DNA of 64,000 nt. Source: Pokkaliibacter sp. MBI-7. GTDB taxonomy: Bacteria > Pseudomonadota > Gammaproteobacteria > Pseudomonadales > Balneatricaceae. The stretch is taken from the NCBI RefSeq assembly GCF_029846635.1, contig NZ_JARVTG010000001.1, forward strand, positions 956,001 through 1,020,000. The letters run 5' to 3'. Made by a program: the position numbers and the translations under genes. Shown here in pieces: positions 17,781-25,740 of the stretch. The first letter of the stretch is position 1. Each line of letters opens with the position of its first letter. The notes under the pieces were generated by a model. That model worked only from the letters and a program-made list of their open reading frames with translations. It had not been told where the DNA came from and ran no database searches.

Positions 17781-18719
17781 GTGGACATCAAAACGAACGA
17801 GCAGCTGCAGAAGGTGTTGATTGAACATATCGGGACCAGCGAAAACGGCATTGCCGTACTGGATGCCAAAGATCAGGTCATCTTCTACAACCAGGCGTTT
17901 CTCAGAGCGTTTGGACTGCAGGACTATCCGGTTTACAAGCAGAGCTACGACGACCTGCTGAGCTGGATGTTCACCACCGGGGTAGGCATGAAAGCACATA
18001 CCCAGAAGCTGGATGAATGGCTGGCCTACATCCACAGCCAGTATCGCTCGGCGCCATTTCGTAACTATGAAGTGGAGCTGGTTGATGGGCGCTGGCTGCT
18101 GATGACAGAGCAACTCAGCCCGGACGGGGAGGTCGTACTGGTCTGTAACGACGTCACCCTGTTCAAACAGGTCGAACTGGCGCTGCAGAAAGCCCAGATA
18201 GAACTCGCCAGACAGGCCATGACCGACGAGCTGACCAGCCTCCCCAACCGCCGCCACTTTATGCAGCAACTGGACAATGAGTGCCAGCGCGCTCACCGCT
18301 ATGGTCACACCACCAGTCTGGCGGTGATCGACATAGATCATTTCAAAAAGATCAATGACGGCTACGGCCACCCCACAGGCGATGAGGTACTGCGCCATTT
18401 CGCCGGTCTGCTGGCACAACGGCTACGCAAGAATGACGTGGTTGGCCGTCTGGGCGGCGAAGAGTTCGCCTTGCTGCTGCCCGAAACCAGCAAGGAGAGC
18501 GCCCGGGCCGTGGTCAGTCGGCTACAGCAGCGGCTGGCCAGTGAAAACCTGGAGCACATCTCCCCCGGTTTCCGCTATACCTTTTCCGCTGGCGTGGCGG
18601 AATGCGAGCCTTCACCGCAGTTCTGCTGCGCTGACTGGATGCGTGCTGCCGACGAGACCCTGTACCGGGCCAAAGCGGCCGGGCGCAACTGCGTGATGGT
18701 ATACGACGGCAGCTGCTAG
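17781..18719 (+). CDS. PAS-GGDEF diguanylate cyclase
   Basis: 312 residues, GTG start with AAAGGTAG upstream. An N-terminal PAS-like sensor (about 15-130) is followed by a coiled linker and a GGDEF domain (about 145-310). The active-site loop is GGEEF (225-229) and an inhibitory RxxD site is present as RKND (216-219), exactly five residues before it. The enzyme should therefore be active and product-inhibited, making cyclic di-GMP from two GTP. No membrane segment is evident, so it is likely cytoplasmic with a small-molecule or redox input. Confidence 0.9.
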   Translation: MDIKTNEQLQKVLIEHIGTSENGIAVLDAKDQVIFYNQAFLRAFGLQDYPVYKQSYDDLLSWMFTTGVGMKAHTQKLDEWLAYIHSQYRSAPFRNYEVELVDGRWLLMTEQLSPDGEVVLVCNDVTLFKQVELALQKAQIELARQAMTDELTSLPNRRHFMQQLDNECQRAHRYGHTTSLAVIDIDHFKKINDGYGHPTGDEVLRHFAGLLAQRLRKNDVVGRLGGEEFALLLPETSKESARAVVSRLQQRLASENLEHISPGFRYTFSAGVAECEPSPQFCCADWMRAADETLYRAKAAGRNCVMVYDGSC

Positions 18720-18786
18720 GCGGGCGGCAGCGGCTCCCTGCTCCCGCGCCGTACGCTGGCCGCCACCCGGGCCGACAGCCCGCTTA

Positions 18787-19386
18787 CTACGGGGCATAGC
18801 CCCGCAGGAATATGGCCACAGCATCATCGACTGACTGAGCAATCTGCTCCGCGGTCGGCTGAGTGTCTGTCGCCCCCAGCAGAAAATCCTGATACTCGCC
18901 TTCCAGCATCCCCAGCAAATGCGCCGCGGCCGTTTCCGGCTTACCCGGGCGCAAACGCCCTGCCAGCATTTCTTTGGCAAGGAAAAACGCCAGCTTATCA
19001 ACTTCTTGCCCCGGACCTTCTTTATACAGCCGTGGACCAATGCCGGTGCGCTGTGCTTCCGTCATCAAGATGCCCCGCAGGGTAACAATCTCTGGCTTAA
19101 GCACATTGGTCAAAAACTGTTGGCCGAAGGTCTGCAGTATCTCGCTCAGTTCCTGCCCCTCGATCAGCGGCTCGAACGCCGACGACAGCCGCTCCGCCAC
19201 CAGCGTTTTGATCACCTCGAGAAACAGTTCCTCCTTGGAAGGAAAGTAACCGTAAAGCGTTGGCTTCGATACCCCGACCCGCGAAGCAATCTCAGCCATC
19301 ACCGTCGGTGCATAGCCTTTTTCAAGGAACACATCGGCGGCCCCCTGAATGATAGCCTTCCGTCGAGTTTCACTTTTTACTCTCAT
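18787..19386 (-). CDS. TetR/AcrR-family repressor of the efflux operon
   Basis: 199 residues with an N-terminal helix-turn-helix (about 8-54; AADVFLEKGYAPTVMAEIA, VGVSKPTLYGYFPSKEEL). It is divergent from a three-gene drug-efflux operon. The shared 100-bp gap holds two TTAACT/AGTTAA inverted repeats around a good sigma70 promoter. By family precedent it represses the pump until it binds a pump substrate. Confidence 0.88.
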   Translation of the reverse strand: MRVKSETRRKAIIQGAADVFLEKGYAPTVMAEIASRVGVSKPTLYGYFPSKEELFLEVIKTLVAERLSSAFEPLIEGQELSEILQTFGQQFLTNVLKPEIVTLRGILMTEAQRTGIGPRLYKEGPGQEVDKLAFFLAKEMLAGRLRPGKPETAAAHLLGMLEGEYQDFLLGATDTQPTAEQIAQSVDDAVAIFLRGYAP

Positions 19387-19395
19387 CCTTCCTCC

Positions 19396-19416
19396 TTAAC
19401 TTTACCAATGAGTTAA
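19396..19416 (+). promoter_or_regulatory. Inverted repeat, candidate operator 1 of the efflux repressor
   Basis: TTAACT and AGTTAA arms with a 9-bp spacer, just upstream of the -35 element. Confidence 0.5.
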
Positions 19417-19424
19417 ATTTAACA

Positions 19425-19453
19425 TTGACAGAGAATATATTCCAGTATTATAA
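19425..19453 (+). promoter_or_regulatory. Sigma70-type promoter of the efflux operon
   Basis: A consensus -35 TTGACA (19425-19430) is followed after 17 bp by TTATAA (19448-19453), 34 bp before the first gene. The operator-like repeat 2 overlaps the expected transcription start. Confidence 0.7.
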
Positions 19454-19454
19454 A

Positions 19455-19470
19455 TTAACTCATCAGTTAA
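19455..19470 (+). promoter_or_regulatory. Inverted repeat, candidate operator 2 of the efflux repressor
   Basis: TTAACT-CATC-AGTTAA, a perfect 6-bp dyad that begins 1 bp after the -10 element. Repressor bound here would block initiation. Confidence 0.6.
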
Positions 19471-19486
19471 ATTATGAGACCTGGAC

Positions 19487-20983
19487 ATGAAAGCTTCTCC
19501 CCATAAGCGTGTCTATCCGTTAACACATGGCTGCCTGGCAGTATTGCTGGGCGTGACCCTGGCTGGCTGCGCCAGCGTACCAGATCTGGGACAGGTGCCC
19601 GAATTGCAAACCACTGCGCAACTCCCAAGCCAGCACAGCCTCGCCACCAGCACAGTACCAGCCAGCGCGGAGCAGCCCTGGGCCGCACCGCAGTGGTGGC
19701 TGCACTATCACGACGAGCAGCTTAACAAGCTGATGGATCAGGCGCTGACCAATGCCCCCGACCTGCAGACTGCCCGTGCGCGTATTCTCAAAGCCGCCGG
19801 TTATGCCCAGCAAGCGGGCGCCAGCCTGCTGCCGGGAGTCAACCTCGACACCAGCGTCACTCGTGTGAAACAGAGTTACAACAACGGTGTGCCCGAAGCG
19901 GCCATTCCGCAGGACTTCAACACGGCCTCCCGCGCCGCGCTGGATTTCAGCTACGAGCTGGATTTCTGGGGTAAGAATCGTGCAGCCGTTGCCGCTGCCA
20001 CCTCGGAACTGGCTGCCGCACAGGCTGAAGCAGCCCAGACCCGTCTGATCCTGACGACAGCTATCGCATCGGCCTACGCCGAGCTGGCGCGTTTGCATGC
20101 CGACTATGATGCCGCCGTGCAAGCGGTGACGGTACGCCAGCACAGTGTCACCCTGCTGCAGAGCCGGCAGCGTAACGGGCTCGAAACCATGGGCAGCGTG
20201 CGCCAGGCCGAGTCACGTCTGGCCGAAGCCAGGGCTGACCGGCTGGCCGCTGAGGAAGCCATTGCGTTGCAGCGCTACCGGCTGACCGCGCTGGCCGGTA
20301 TCGGCCCCGATGCCGCCCTCAGCATCACCCGCCCCACCGTTGAGCTGATTCAGCCACAGGCAGTGCCATCCACCCTGGCAGCCGACCTGATCGGCCACCG
20401 GCCCGATCTGGTGGCAGCACGTCAGCGGGTCGAAGCGGCGGCCAAAGGCATCGATGTGGCACGTGCGGGCTTTATGCCCAACGTCAACCTGACCGCTTAT
20501 GTCGGTATGCAGTCTCTGGGAACGCTGGATCTGCTGACTCAGGGTGGCTCCGAAATAGCCGGTATTGGCCCGGCGATCAGCCTGCCCATTTTCCGTGGTG
20601 GCCAGTTGCAGGGGGCCTATCGTGTCGCCCGTGCCGAGTACGACAACGCCGTAGCCAGCTACAACCAGACCCTGCTTCAGGCTCTGCATGAGGTCGTCAC
20701 CTCGGTCACTCAGCAGCATCTGCTGACGCCGCAGTTACAAGAGCGTCAAACCGCACTGCAGACGGCCGAGCAAGCCTATCAGCTGACCGATGCTCGCTAT
20801 GAAGGTGGATTAGCCAGCTATCTGGCGGTACTGAGCGCCGAGGACAGCGTGATCGCCACCCGCCGCGCACTGGCTGACCTGCAGAGTCAGTCTTTCACTC
20901 TGGACGTAGCCCTGATCAAAGCCCTGGGGGGTGGTTATCAGCGTGCCGTGCCGACCGCTACACAGCCAGCCAGTCATCCATAA
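19487..20983 (+). CDS. Outer-membrane efflux lipoprotein (NodT/OprM type)
   Basis: 498 residues. A lipoprotein signal peptide ends in LAGC (lipid-modified C28). Two TolC-like repeats follow, with the signature FSYELDFWGKNR (about 150-162) and the mirrored GPAISLPIFRGGQL in the second half. This is the outer-membrane channel of a tripartite pump. It is the first gene of the operon, followed by an EmrA-type adaptor (27 bp gap) and an EmrB-type transporter (13 bp gap), so it should complete the path from inner membrane to medium. Confidence 0.9.
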   Translation: MKASPHKRVYPLTHGCLAVLLGVTLAGCASVPDLGQVPELQTTAQLPSQHSLATSTVPASAEQPWAAPQWWLHYHDEQLNKLMDQALTNAPDLQTARARILKAAGYAQQAGASLLPGVNLDTSVTRVKQSYNNGVPEAAIPQDFNTASRAALDFSYELDFWGKNRAAVAAATSELAAAQAEAAQTRLILTTAIASAYAELARLHADYDAAVQAVTVRQHSVTLLQSRQRNGLETMGSVRQAESRLAEARADRLAAEEAIALQRYRLTALAGIGPDAALSITRPTVELIQPQAVPSTLAADLIGHRPDLVAARQRVEAAAKGIDVARAGFMPNVNLTAYVGMQSLGTLDLLTQGGSEIAGIGPAISLPIFRGGQLQGAYRVARAEYDNAVASYNQTLLQALHEVVTSVTQQHLLTPQLQERQTALQTAEQAYQLTDARYEGGLASYLAVLSAEDSVIATRRALADLQSQSFTLDVALIKALGGGYQRAVPTATQPASHP

Positions 20984-21010
20984 GCCGACTCCATCTTTGA
21001 GGACCCCGTC

Positions 21011-22198
21011 ATGAACAAGCCTGTCGATAACATCACCATCAAAGTGTCCACCATCAGCGAATCCAACTTCAGCAAGATGGGCAGTCCCGAGCCCGTGCCA
21101 GCACAGCCGCCACGGCGCAAAGCGTTGTTTACCGCCCTCGGGCTGGCCATCGCCATCGCCGGTGCAGGTTCTCTGGCGTACTGGGAGCTCACTGGTTCTC
21201 AGTATGAAGAGACCGATAACGCCTACACCGCGGTGGAGTCTGCTCAGGTGATGTCTGCCGTGACCGGTACCGTCGCTGACGTGCTGGTCAAAGATTCTCA
21301 GTCGGTCAAAAAGGGCGATGTGCTGGTGGTCATTGATCCTGCCGATGCCAGGCTGGCTCTGGCCCAGGCCGAAGCCAACCTCGACAGTGCCATTCGCCGG
21401 GTGAAGAGCTATCAGGCCAACGATGCCCGTCTGGGCGATCAGGTGTCTTCCTTCGATGAGGAAATCAAACGGCTGCAGGCACAGCAGGCCGCCACTCAGG
21501 CCGATCTGAAACGGGCCAGTATCGATCTGCAGCGGCGCAAGGCTCTGGTGGCGTCAGGAGCGGTCTCCGGCGATGAGCTGACGCAGGTACAGAACGCCTA
21601 TGCCAGCGCCCAGGCCAGCGTCAATGCTGCCAAAGCCGCCGTGGCCCAGGCCATCGCCAGCCGCAATGCCGCTATCGGTGCACAACAGGCCAACGCGGTG
21701 CTGATCGACGATGCCACGCTGGCCAGCAACCCCGAAGTGGCGCTGGCCCGTGCCAAGCGTGATCAGGCACAGCTGGATCTGGATCGTACGGTCATCCGCT
21801 CACCGGTGGACGGTATTGTCGCCCGCCGTCAGGTGGAGCTGGGCCAGCGGGTGCAGCCTTCCTCGCCGCTGCTGACGGTCGTACCGGTACAGGACATGTA
21901 CGTCGAAGCCAACTTCAAGGAAATTCAGCTGAAGCAAGTGCAAGCAGGCCAGAAGGTCGAGCTGATCAGCGACCTGTACGGCAAGGATGTGGTGTACCAC
22001 GGTGTGGTCGAGGGCTTCGATGGCGGTACGGGCGCGGCCTTCGGCCTGATTCCGGCACAGAATGCCACCGGCAACTGGATCAAGGTGGTACAGCGCCTGC
22101 CCGTGCGGGTCAGTCTTGACCCCGTGGAACTACAACGCCATCCGCTGCGCGTCGGGCTGACCATGACGGCTAAAGTCGACCTGCACAGCAAGCCCTGA
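21011..22198 (+). CDS. EmrA/HlyD-type efflux adaptor
   Basis: 395 residues. A cytoplasmic N-terminus of about 35 residues, one membrane anchor (about 40-58), then a periplasmic adaptor. ETDNAYTAVESAQVMSAVTG marks the split lipoyl/barrel-sandwich domain, followed by a long alpha-helical hairpin (about 115-245) and DRTVIRSPVDGIVARRQVELGQ closing the lipoyl half. It links the inner-membrane MFS pump to the outer-membrane channel. GAGGACC precedes the ATG. Confidence 0.9.
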   Translation: MNKPVDNITIKVSTISESNFSKMGSPEPVPAQPPRRKALFTALGLAIAIAGAGSLAYWELTGSQYEETDNAYTAVESAQVMSAVTGTVADVLVKDSQSVKKGDVLVVIDPADARLALAQAEANLDSAIRRVKSYQANDARLGDQVSSFDEEIKRLQAQQAATQADLKRASIDLQRRKALVASGAVSGDELTQVQNAYASAQASVNAAKAAVAQAIASRNAAIGAQQANAVLIDDATLASNPEVALARAKRDQAQLDLDRTVIRSPVDGIVARRQVELGQRVQPSSPLLTVVPVQDMYVEANFKEIQLKQVQAGQKVELISDLYGKDVVYHGVVEGFDGGTGAAFGLIPAQNATGNWIKVVQRLPVRVSLDPVELQRHPLRVGLTMTAKVDLHSKP

Positions 22199-22211
22199 CA
22201 AGGAGAAGATC

Positions 22212-23759
22212 ATGTCGCATAGCTCCGCCAGCCACGATGATGTGCCAGCACTGCAGGGAACCTTGCTGTGGGTGAGCGCCATCATTCTGGCCATGTCCAA
22301 CTTCTTTGCCGTACTCAACATGACGATAGCCAACGTCACCCAGCCAAACATGGCTGGTGCACTGGGCGCCAGTACCAGCCAGGGCACGTGGATCATTACC
22401 GCCTACGCGGTAGCTGAAGCCATTACCGTGCCGATGACCGGCTGGCTGACTTCCCGTTTCGGCGGCGTGAAGGTGTTCTCGTTCGCGGTATTTATGTTCG
22501 GTGTTGCTTCCCTGCTGTGCGGCATGTCCACGTCACTGAACATGCTGCTGCTGATGCGGGTCATGCAGGGCATGGCGGGCGGCCCCATCATGGCACTGTC
22601 ACAGACGCTGTTGCTGCGGATTTTCCCCAAAGACAAGGCGATGATGGCCACCGGCCTGTGGGCGATGACCAGCTTGCTGGCCCCGGTCTGCGGCCCCGTG
22701 CTGGGCGGCTGGATCTGCGACAACTACAGCTGGCCCTGGGTCTATATGATCAACGTGCCGCTGGCCATGCTCTTTGGTGTACTCAGCTGGCCGTTACTGA
22801 AGCGTTACGAAGACCCGCTGGTGAGGAACCGGATGGATGTCGTGGGTTTCCTGCTGCTGGTGGTCTGGGTGGCTTCGCTGCAGATCATGCTCGACGAGGG
22901 CAAAGACCTTGACTGGTTTGCCTCAGACGAAATCTGCACACTGGCGGTGATTGCCGTGGTCGGTTTCCTCAGTTTCGTGATCTGGGAACTCACCGAAGAA
23001 CACCCCATTGTCGATATCCGCGTGTTCCGTCACCGTGGCTTCACCGCCAGCATGGTGGTACTCGCACTGGCCTTTGGCTGCTTCTTTGGCCTCAATGTGC
23101 TCACCCCCATGTGGTTGCAGTCCAATATGGGCTATACCACCACCTGGTCGGGCATTGTTGTCGCCTGGGGGGGATTGCTCTCGGTGGTCTTCTCCCCTAT
23201 CGCCGCCAATCTGTCGAACCGGGTCGACTCGCGCTGGCTGATCTTTATCGGCTGCAGCTGGCTGGGCTGCGATACGCTCTGGCGCTCCTTTGCCAGCCCC
23301 GACATGGACTACTGGTCGATCTGCCTGCCGCTGCTGGTAATGGGACTGGGCATGCCGATGTACTACATACCGATCACCGGACTGGCCATGGGCTCGGTAG
23401 AGGAAAAGGAGATGGCTTCGGCCGCGGGTCTGATGAACTTCGTGCGGACCATCGCCGGCGCCTTTGCCACCTCACTGGTCACCACCTTCTGGCAGGACGG
23501 TCGCTATGTGGCCCATGACCAGCTGGCCAGTGTGGTCGACCCGGCAGGCGAGCTTAGCACCCTGATTACAAGTATGCCTGCCGAAGCGGGTCTGATGGCC
23601 CGGGACATGTTCAACAACATGGTGACAGGCCAGAGCATGATGCTGGCCACCAACAGCCTGATGCAAACCATCGCCATCCTCTTTTTTGTCGCGGCCTTTG
23701 CCATTGCTCTGGCCCCCAGGGCCAGTCGCAGCGTCGATGCGGCCTCGGTAGGGCACTAA
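22212..23759 (+). CDS. DHA2-family MFS multidrug transporter (EmrB-like)
   Basis: 515 residues, about 14 membrane segments as expected for the DHA2 family. Characteristic motifs are LNMTIANVTQPNMAGALGAS in TM1, WIITAYAVAEAITVPMTGWL (TM2), GGVKVFSFA and MRVMQGMAGGPIMALSQTLL (antiporter motif C region), and GPVLGGWICDNYSWPWVYMIN. It is a proton-driven exporter of hydrophobic drugs. AGGAGAAG precedes the ATG. It is the last gene of the operon; a pair of long GC-rich hairpins follows. Confidence 0.92.
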   Translation: MSHSSASHDDVPALQGTLLWVSAIILAMSNFFAVLNMTIANVTQPNMAGALGASTSQGTWIITAYAVAEAITVPMTGWLTSRFGGVKVFSFAVFMFGVASLLCGMSTSLNMLLLMRVMQGMAGGPIMALSQTLLLRIFPKDKAMMATGLWAMTSLLAPVCGPVLGGWICDNYSWPWVYMINVPLAMLFGVLSWPLLKRYEDPLVRNRMDVVGFLLLVVWVASLQIMLDEGKDLDWFASDEICTLAVIAVVGFLSFVIWELTEEHPIVDIRVFRHRGFTASMVVLALAFGCFFGLNVLTPMWLQSNMGYTTTWSGIVVAWGGLLSVVFSPIAANLSNRVDSRWLIFIGCSWLGCDTLWRSFASPDMDYWSICLPLLVMGLGMPMYYIPITGLAMGSVEEKEMASAAGLMNFVRTIAGAFATSLVTTFWQDGRYVAHDQLASVVDPAGELSTLITSMPAEAGLMARDMFNNMVTGQSMMLATNSLMQTIAILFFVAAFAIALAPRASRSVDAASVGH

Positions 23760-23845
23760 CCGCTGGCGAGGCGTCTGGCCCAGCGACATACCACAGTGAA
23801 CTTTGGTTCAGCCCGGCGCGGCGACCTGCCGCGCACTGGCTGCCA

Positions 23846-23936
23846 CTGGCGTACAAACCGGTACGCCAGCCCGAGCACCGTAAGGGGTGCCCGCCGTCTC
23901 AGCGACAGCCGCTGAGACGGCGGGCACAGCGCTCGG
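23846..23936. repeat. Two consecutive GC-rich inverted repeats
   Basis: First hairpin CTGGCGTAC / GTACGCCAG (23846-23869). The second has perfect 17-bp arms beginning GTGCCCGCC (23887-23903 and 23911-23927), enclosed by an outer CCGAGC / GCTCGG pair (23871-23876, 23931-23936). No T-tract follows, so it is not a standard terminator. It could be a REP-like element or an RNA-stabilising or attenuating structure. Confidence 0.6.
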
Positions 23937-24031
23937 AACCAGTACGGGGATAACAACAACTTGCACACAGCCTTGACCATCATACGCAGTCCGCCTCTGG
24001 CTTAACCCTCTCCACGATTTGAGATTCACCG

Positions 24032-24361
24032 ATGCGTAATAACCAGCCCGTTACCCAACAACAGCGCTGCTTCGACCCCAAACTCCCACTGGTCAGCCTG
24101 ACCGATACCAAGGGCACACTGCTGCACGTCAATCAGGCTTTTGCCGAGGTCAGCGGTTACACCGAAGCCGAATTACTTGGTGAACCGCACAATATTATTC
24201 GCCACCCCGACATGCCAGCCGCCGCCTTTGAAGACATGTGGCGCACCCTCAAGGCCGGCCTGCCCTGGCATGGACTGGTCAAGAACCGCTGCAAGAACGG
24301 CGACTACTACTGGGTGGAGTCCTACATTACCCCGGTGATTGAGCCAATCCACCCAAGTTAA
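24032..24361 (+). pseudogene. aer: Aer-like aerotaxis receptor, 5' fragment (PAS domain) cut by an IS
   Basis: The first 104 codons (to 24343) encode a PAS domain of the Aer type: SLTDTKGTLLHVNQAFAEVSGYTEAELLG, NIIRHPDMP, and KNGDYYWVESYITPV, the usual FAD-binding PAS sequence. After VIE the frame enters the IS and adds PIHPS before a stop inside the left IS end. Deleting the IS and one copy of the 8-bp duplication rejoins VIE to QGRTTGYMSVRS in frame, giving a full receptor of about 528 residues. As it stands the sensory and signalling parts are separate. Confidence 0.88.
24336..24343 (+). repeat. Target-site duplication, left copy
   Basis: TGATTGAG directly before the left inverted repeat of the IS; the same 8 bases follow the right end at 25762-25769. 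Confidence 0.85.
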
Positions 24362-24405
24362 TGAAAAAACCAATATAAATCATTGACCTGTCGCTGATTT
24401 TGTGA

Positions 24406-24455
24406 GGTCGCCGTCCGACTAACCTGCTTTTTATCTCCTGTGTCGGACGGCGACC
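24406..24455 (+). promoter_or_regulatory. Hairpin upstream of the transposase gene
   Basis: Perfect 14-bp arms GGTCGCCGTCCGAC (24406-24419) and GTCGGACGGCGACC (24442-24455) with a 22-nt loop that contains CTTTTTATCTCC. It lies 34 bp before the transposase ATG. In other IS elements such structures hide the ribosome site or stop readthrough from outside promoters; that role is inferred here. Confidence 0.55.
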
Positions 24456-24489
24456 AATAGGGAACTCACTCCTCTGCGGCTGTGTTCCC

Positions 24490-25740
24490 ATGTCTCTTTC
24501 TGCTCTGCTTCAGCGATTTATGACCTTTCTGCACTCTGATGCGTTCGCACAAAAGGCGCGTCACCCTGATCACCCCAATGGCTTCTCACGGCAACGCAAA
24601 TTGCCACTGACCTCACTGGTTGCCTGCATGTTGCGCTCCATGAGTAAACGCGTGCAGGTGGAACTGGATCAGTTCTTTGCCTCCTGCCAGCATCAGCCCG
24701 GCCTCTCTCATTGCGTGTCAGAACAGGCCTTCGCCCAGGCGCGCACCAAACTGTCTCACTCCGCCTTTACCGCACTCAATGATCACCTGCTGGCGCTGCT
24801 GGAAAGCCACTCTTTGATACCGCGCTGGCGCGGCCTGCGTCTGGTTGCGGCGGATGCCTCGCACCTGAATCTGGCGGTACGGGCCTGCCACCGATCACGT
24901 GCGGCCCGCCCACAGCAGCTGGCCTTTGGCCTCTATCTGGTCGAGGCCGAGATGATGCTAGCCGCCACGCTATACTCCCCCCAGGTGGGTGAACGGCAGA
25001 TGCTGTTTGAGCATCTGGACCGTCTGCGCGCGGATGACCTGCTGTTGCTGGATCGCGGTTACCCCTGCCGCTGGCTGGTGGCGGCATTAAACCAGCGAGG
25101 GATCCCGTTCTGCATGCGGGTCGATGCGCTGGGCTATCGCTGTGTCAGGGAGTTCATGTCCTCCGGTCTGAAAGATCAGGACGTGATGTTGCCCGCTCCC
25201 AGCCAGCAGGACGCCGCCTCGTATGAATGCCTGCCCACCCCTCAGCCCGTGCGGCTGGTCAAATATCGAACGCCAAAGGGGAAGGTCCATGTGGTGATGA
25301 CGAACCTGATGGATCGTCAGCGCTTTCCGGCCAGCGTCTTTATGTCGCTGTACCATCAACGCTGGCGTATTGAAGAGGCGTTCAAACGGTTAAAGCACCG
25401 GCTGCAGATAGAGCAGGTATCGGGGTTGTCCCAACGAGCGGTCATGCAGGATTTTGCCGCCAAGATCGTCTGTGACAATCTGGAAAGGGTCGTGGTGATG
25501 TTCGCAGAACGGCAACATCGGGTCGGTGTTGATCAGGCGACCAACCGTGCTTACGGTCACATGGCGTTGAGAGATATTTTGCCCGTGGTACTGACCGGAT
25601 GCGTGAAAGCCATGCAGCGGTTAGCGGAAGCGACAAAACAGATAGCGCGCTGTACATTTCCCCGACGACCGGGCACCTCTAAACCCCGACCAAAGGACCG
25701 CGGAAAGCCACGTAAGCATTTGATTCAAAAGACATGTTGA
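24490..25740 (+). CDS. IS4-family transposase
   Basis: 416 residues with a DDE catalytic core: first Asp in VAADASHLNL, second in LLLLDRGYP, and Glu in YHQRWRIEEAFKRLKHRL (the IS4 Y-x2-R-x3-E-x6-K signature). It cuts and rejoins the 18-bp ends. The frame appears intact. Its stop codon (25738-25740) overlaps an ATG at 25734 (ATGTTGA) that opens the downstream receptor fragment in frame. Confidence 0.92.
   Translation: MSLSALLQRFMTFLHSDAFAQKARHPDHPNGFSRQRKLPLTSLVACMLRSMSKRVQVELDQFFASCQHQPGLSHCVSEQAFAQARTKLSHSAFTALNDHLLALLESHSLIPRWRGLRLVAADASHLNLAVRACHRSRAARPQQLAFGLYLVEAEMMLAATLYSPQVGERQMLFEHLDRLRADDLLLLDRGYPCRWLVAALNQRGIPFCMRVDALGYRCVREFMSSGLKDQDVMLPAPSQQDAASYECLPTPQPVRLVKYRTPKGKVHVVMTNLMDRQRFPASVFMSLYHQRWRIEEAFKRLKHRLQIEQVSGLSQRAVMQDFAAKIVCDNLERVVVMFAERQHRVGVDQATNRAYGHMALRDILPVVLTGCVKAMQRLAEATKQIARCTFPRRPGTSKPRPKDRGKPRKHLIQKTC

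Noticed and set aside
24336..24345. 10-bp target duplication GGTGATTGAG for the IS
   Set aside because: The extra GG on the right belongs to the inverted repeat; symmetrical 18-bp ends leave an 8-bp duplication.
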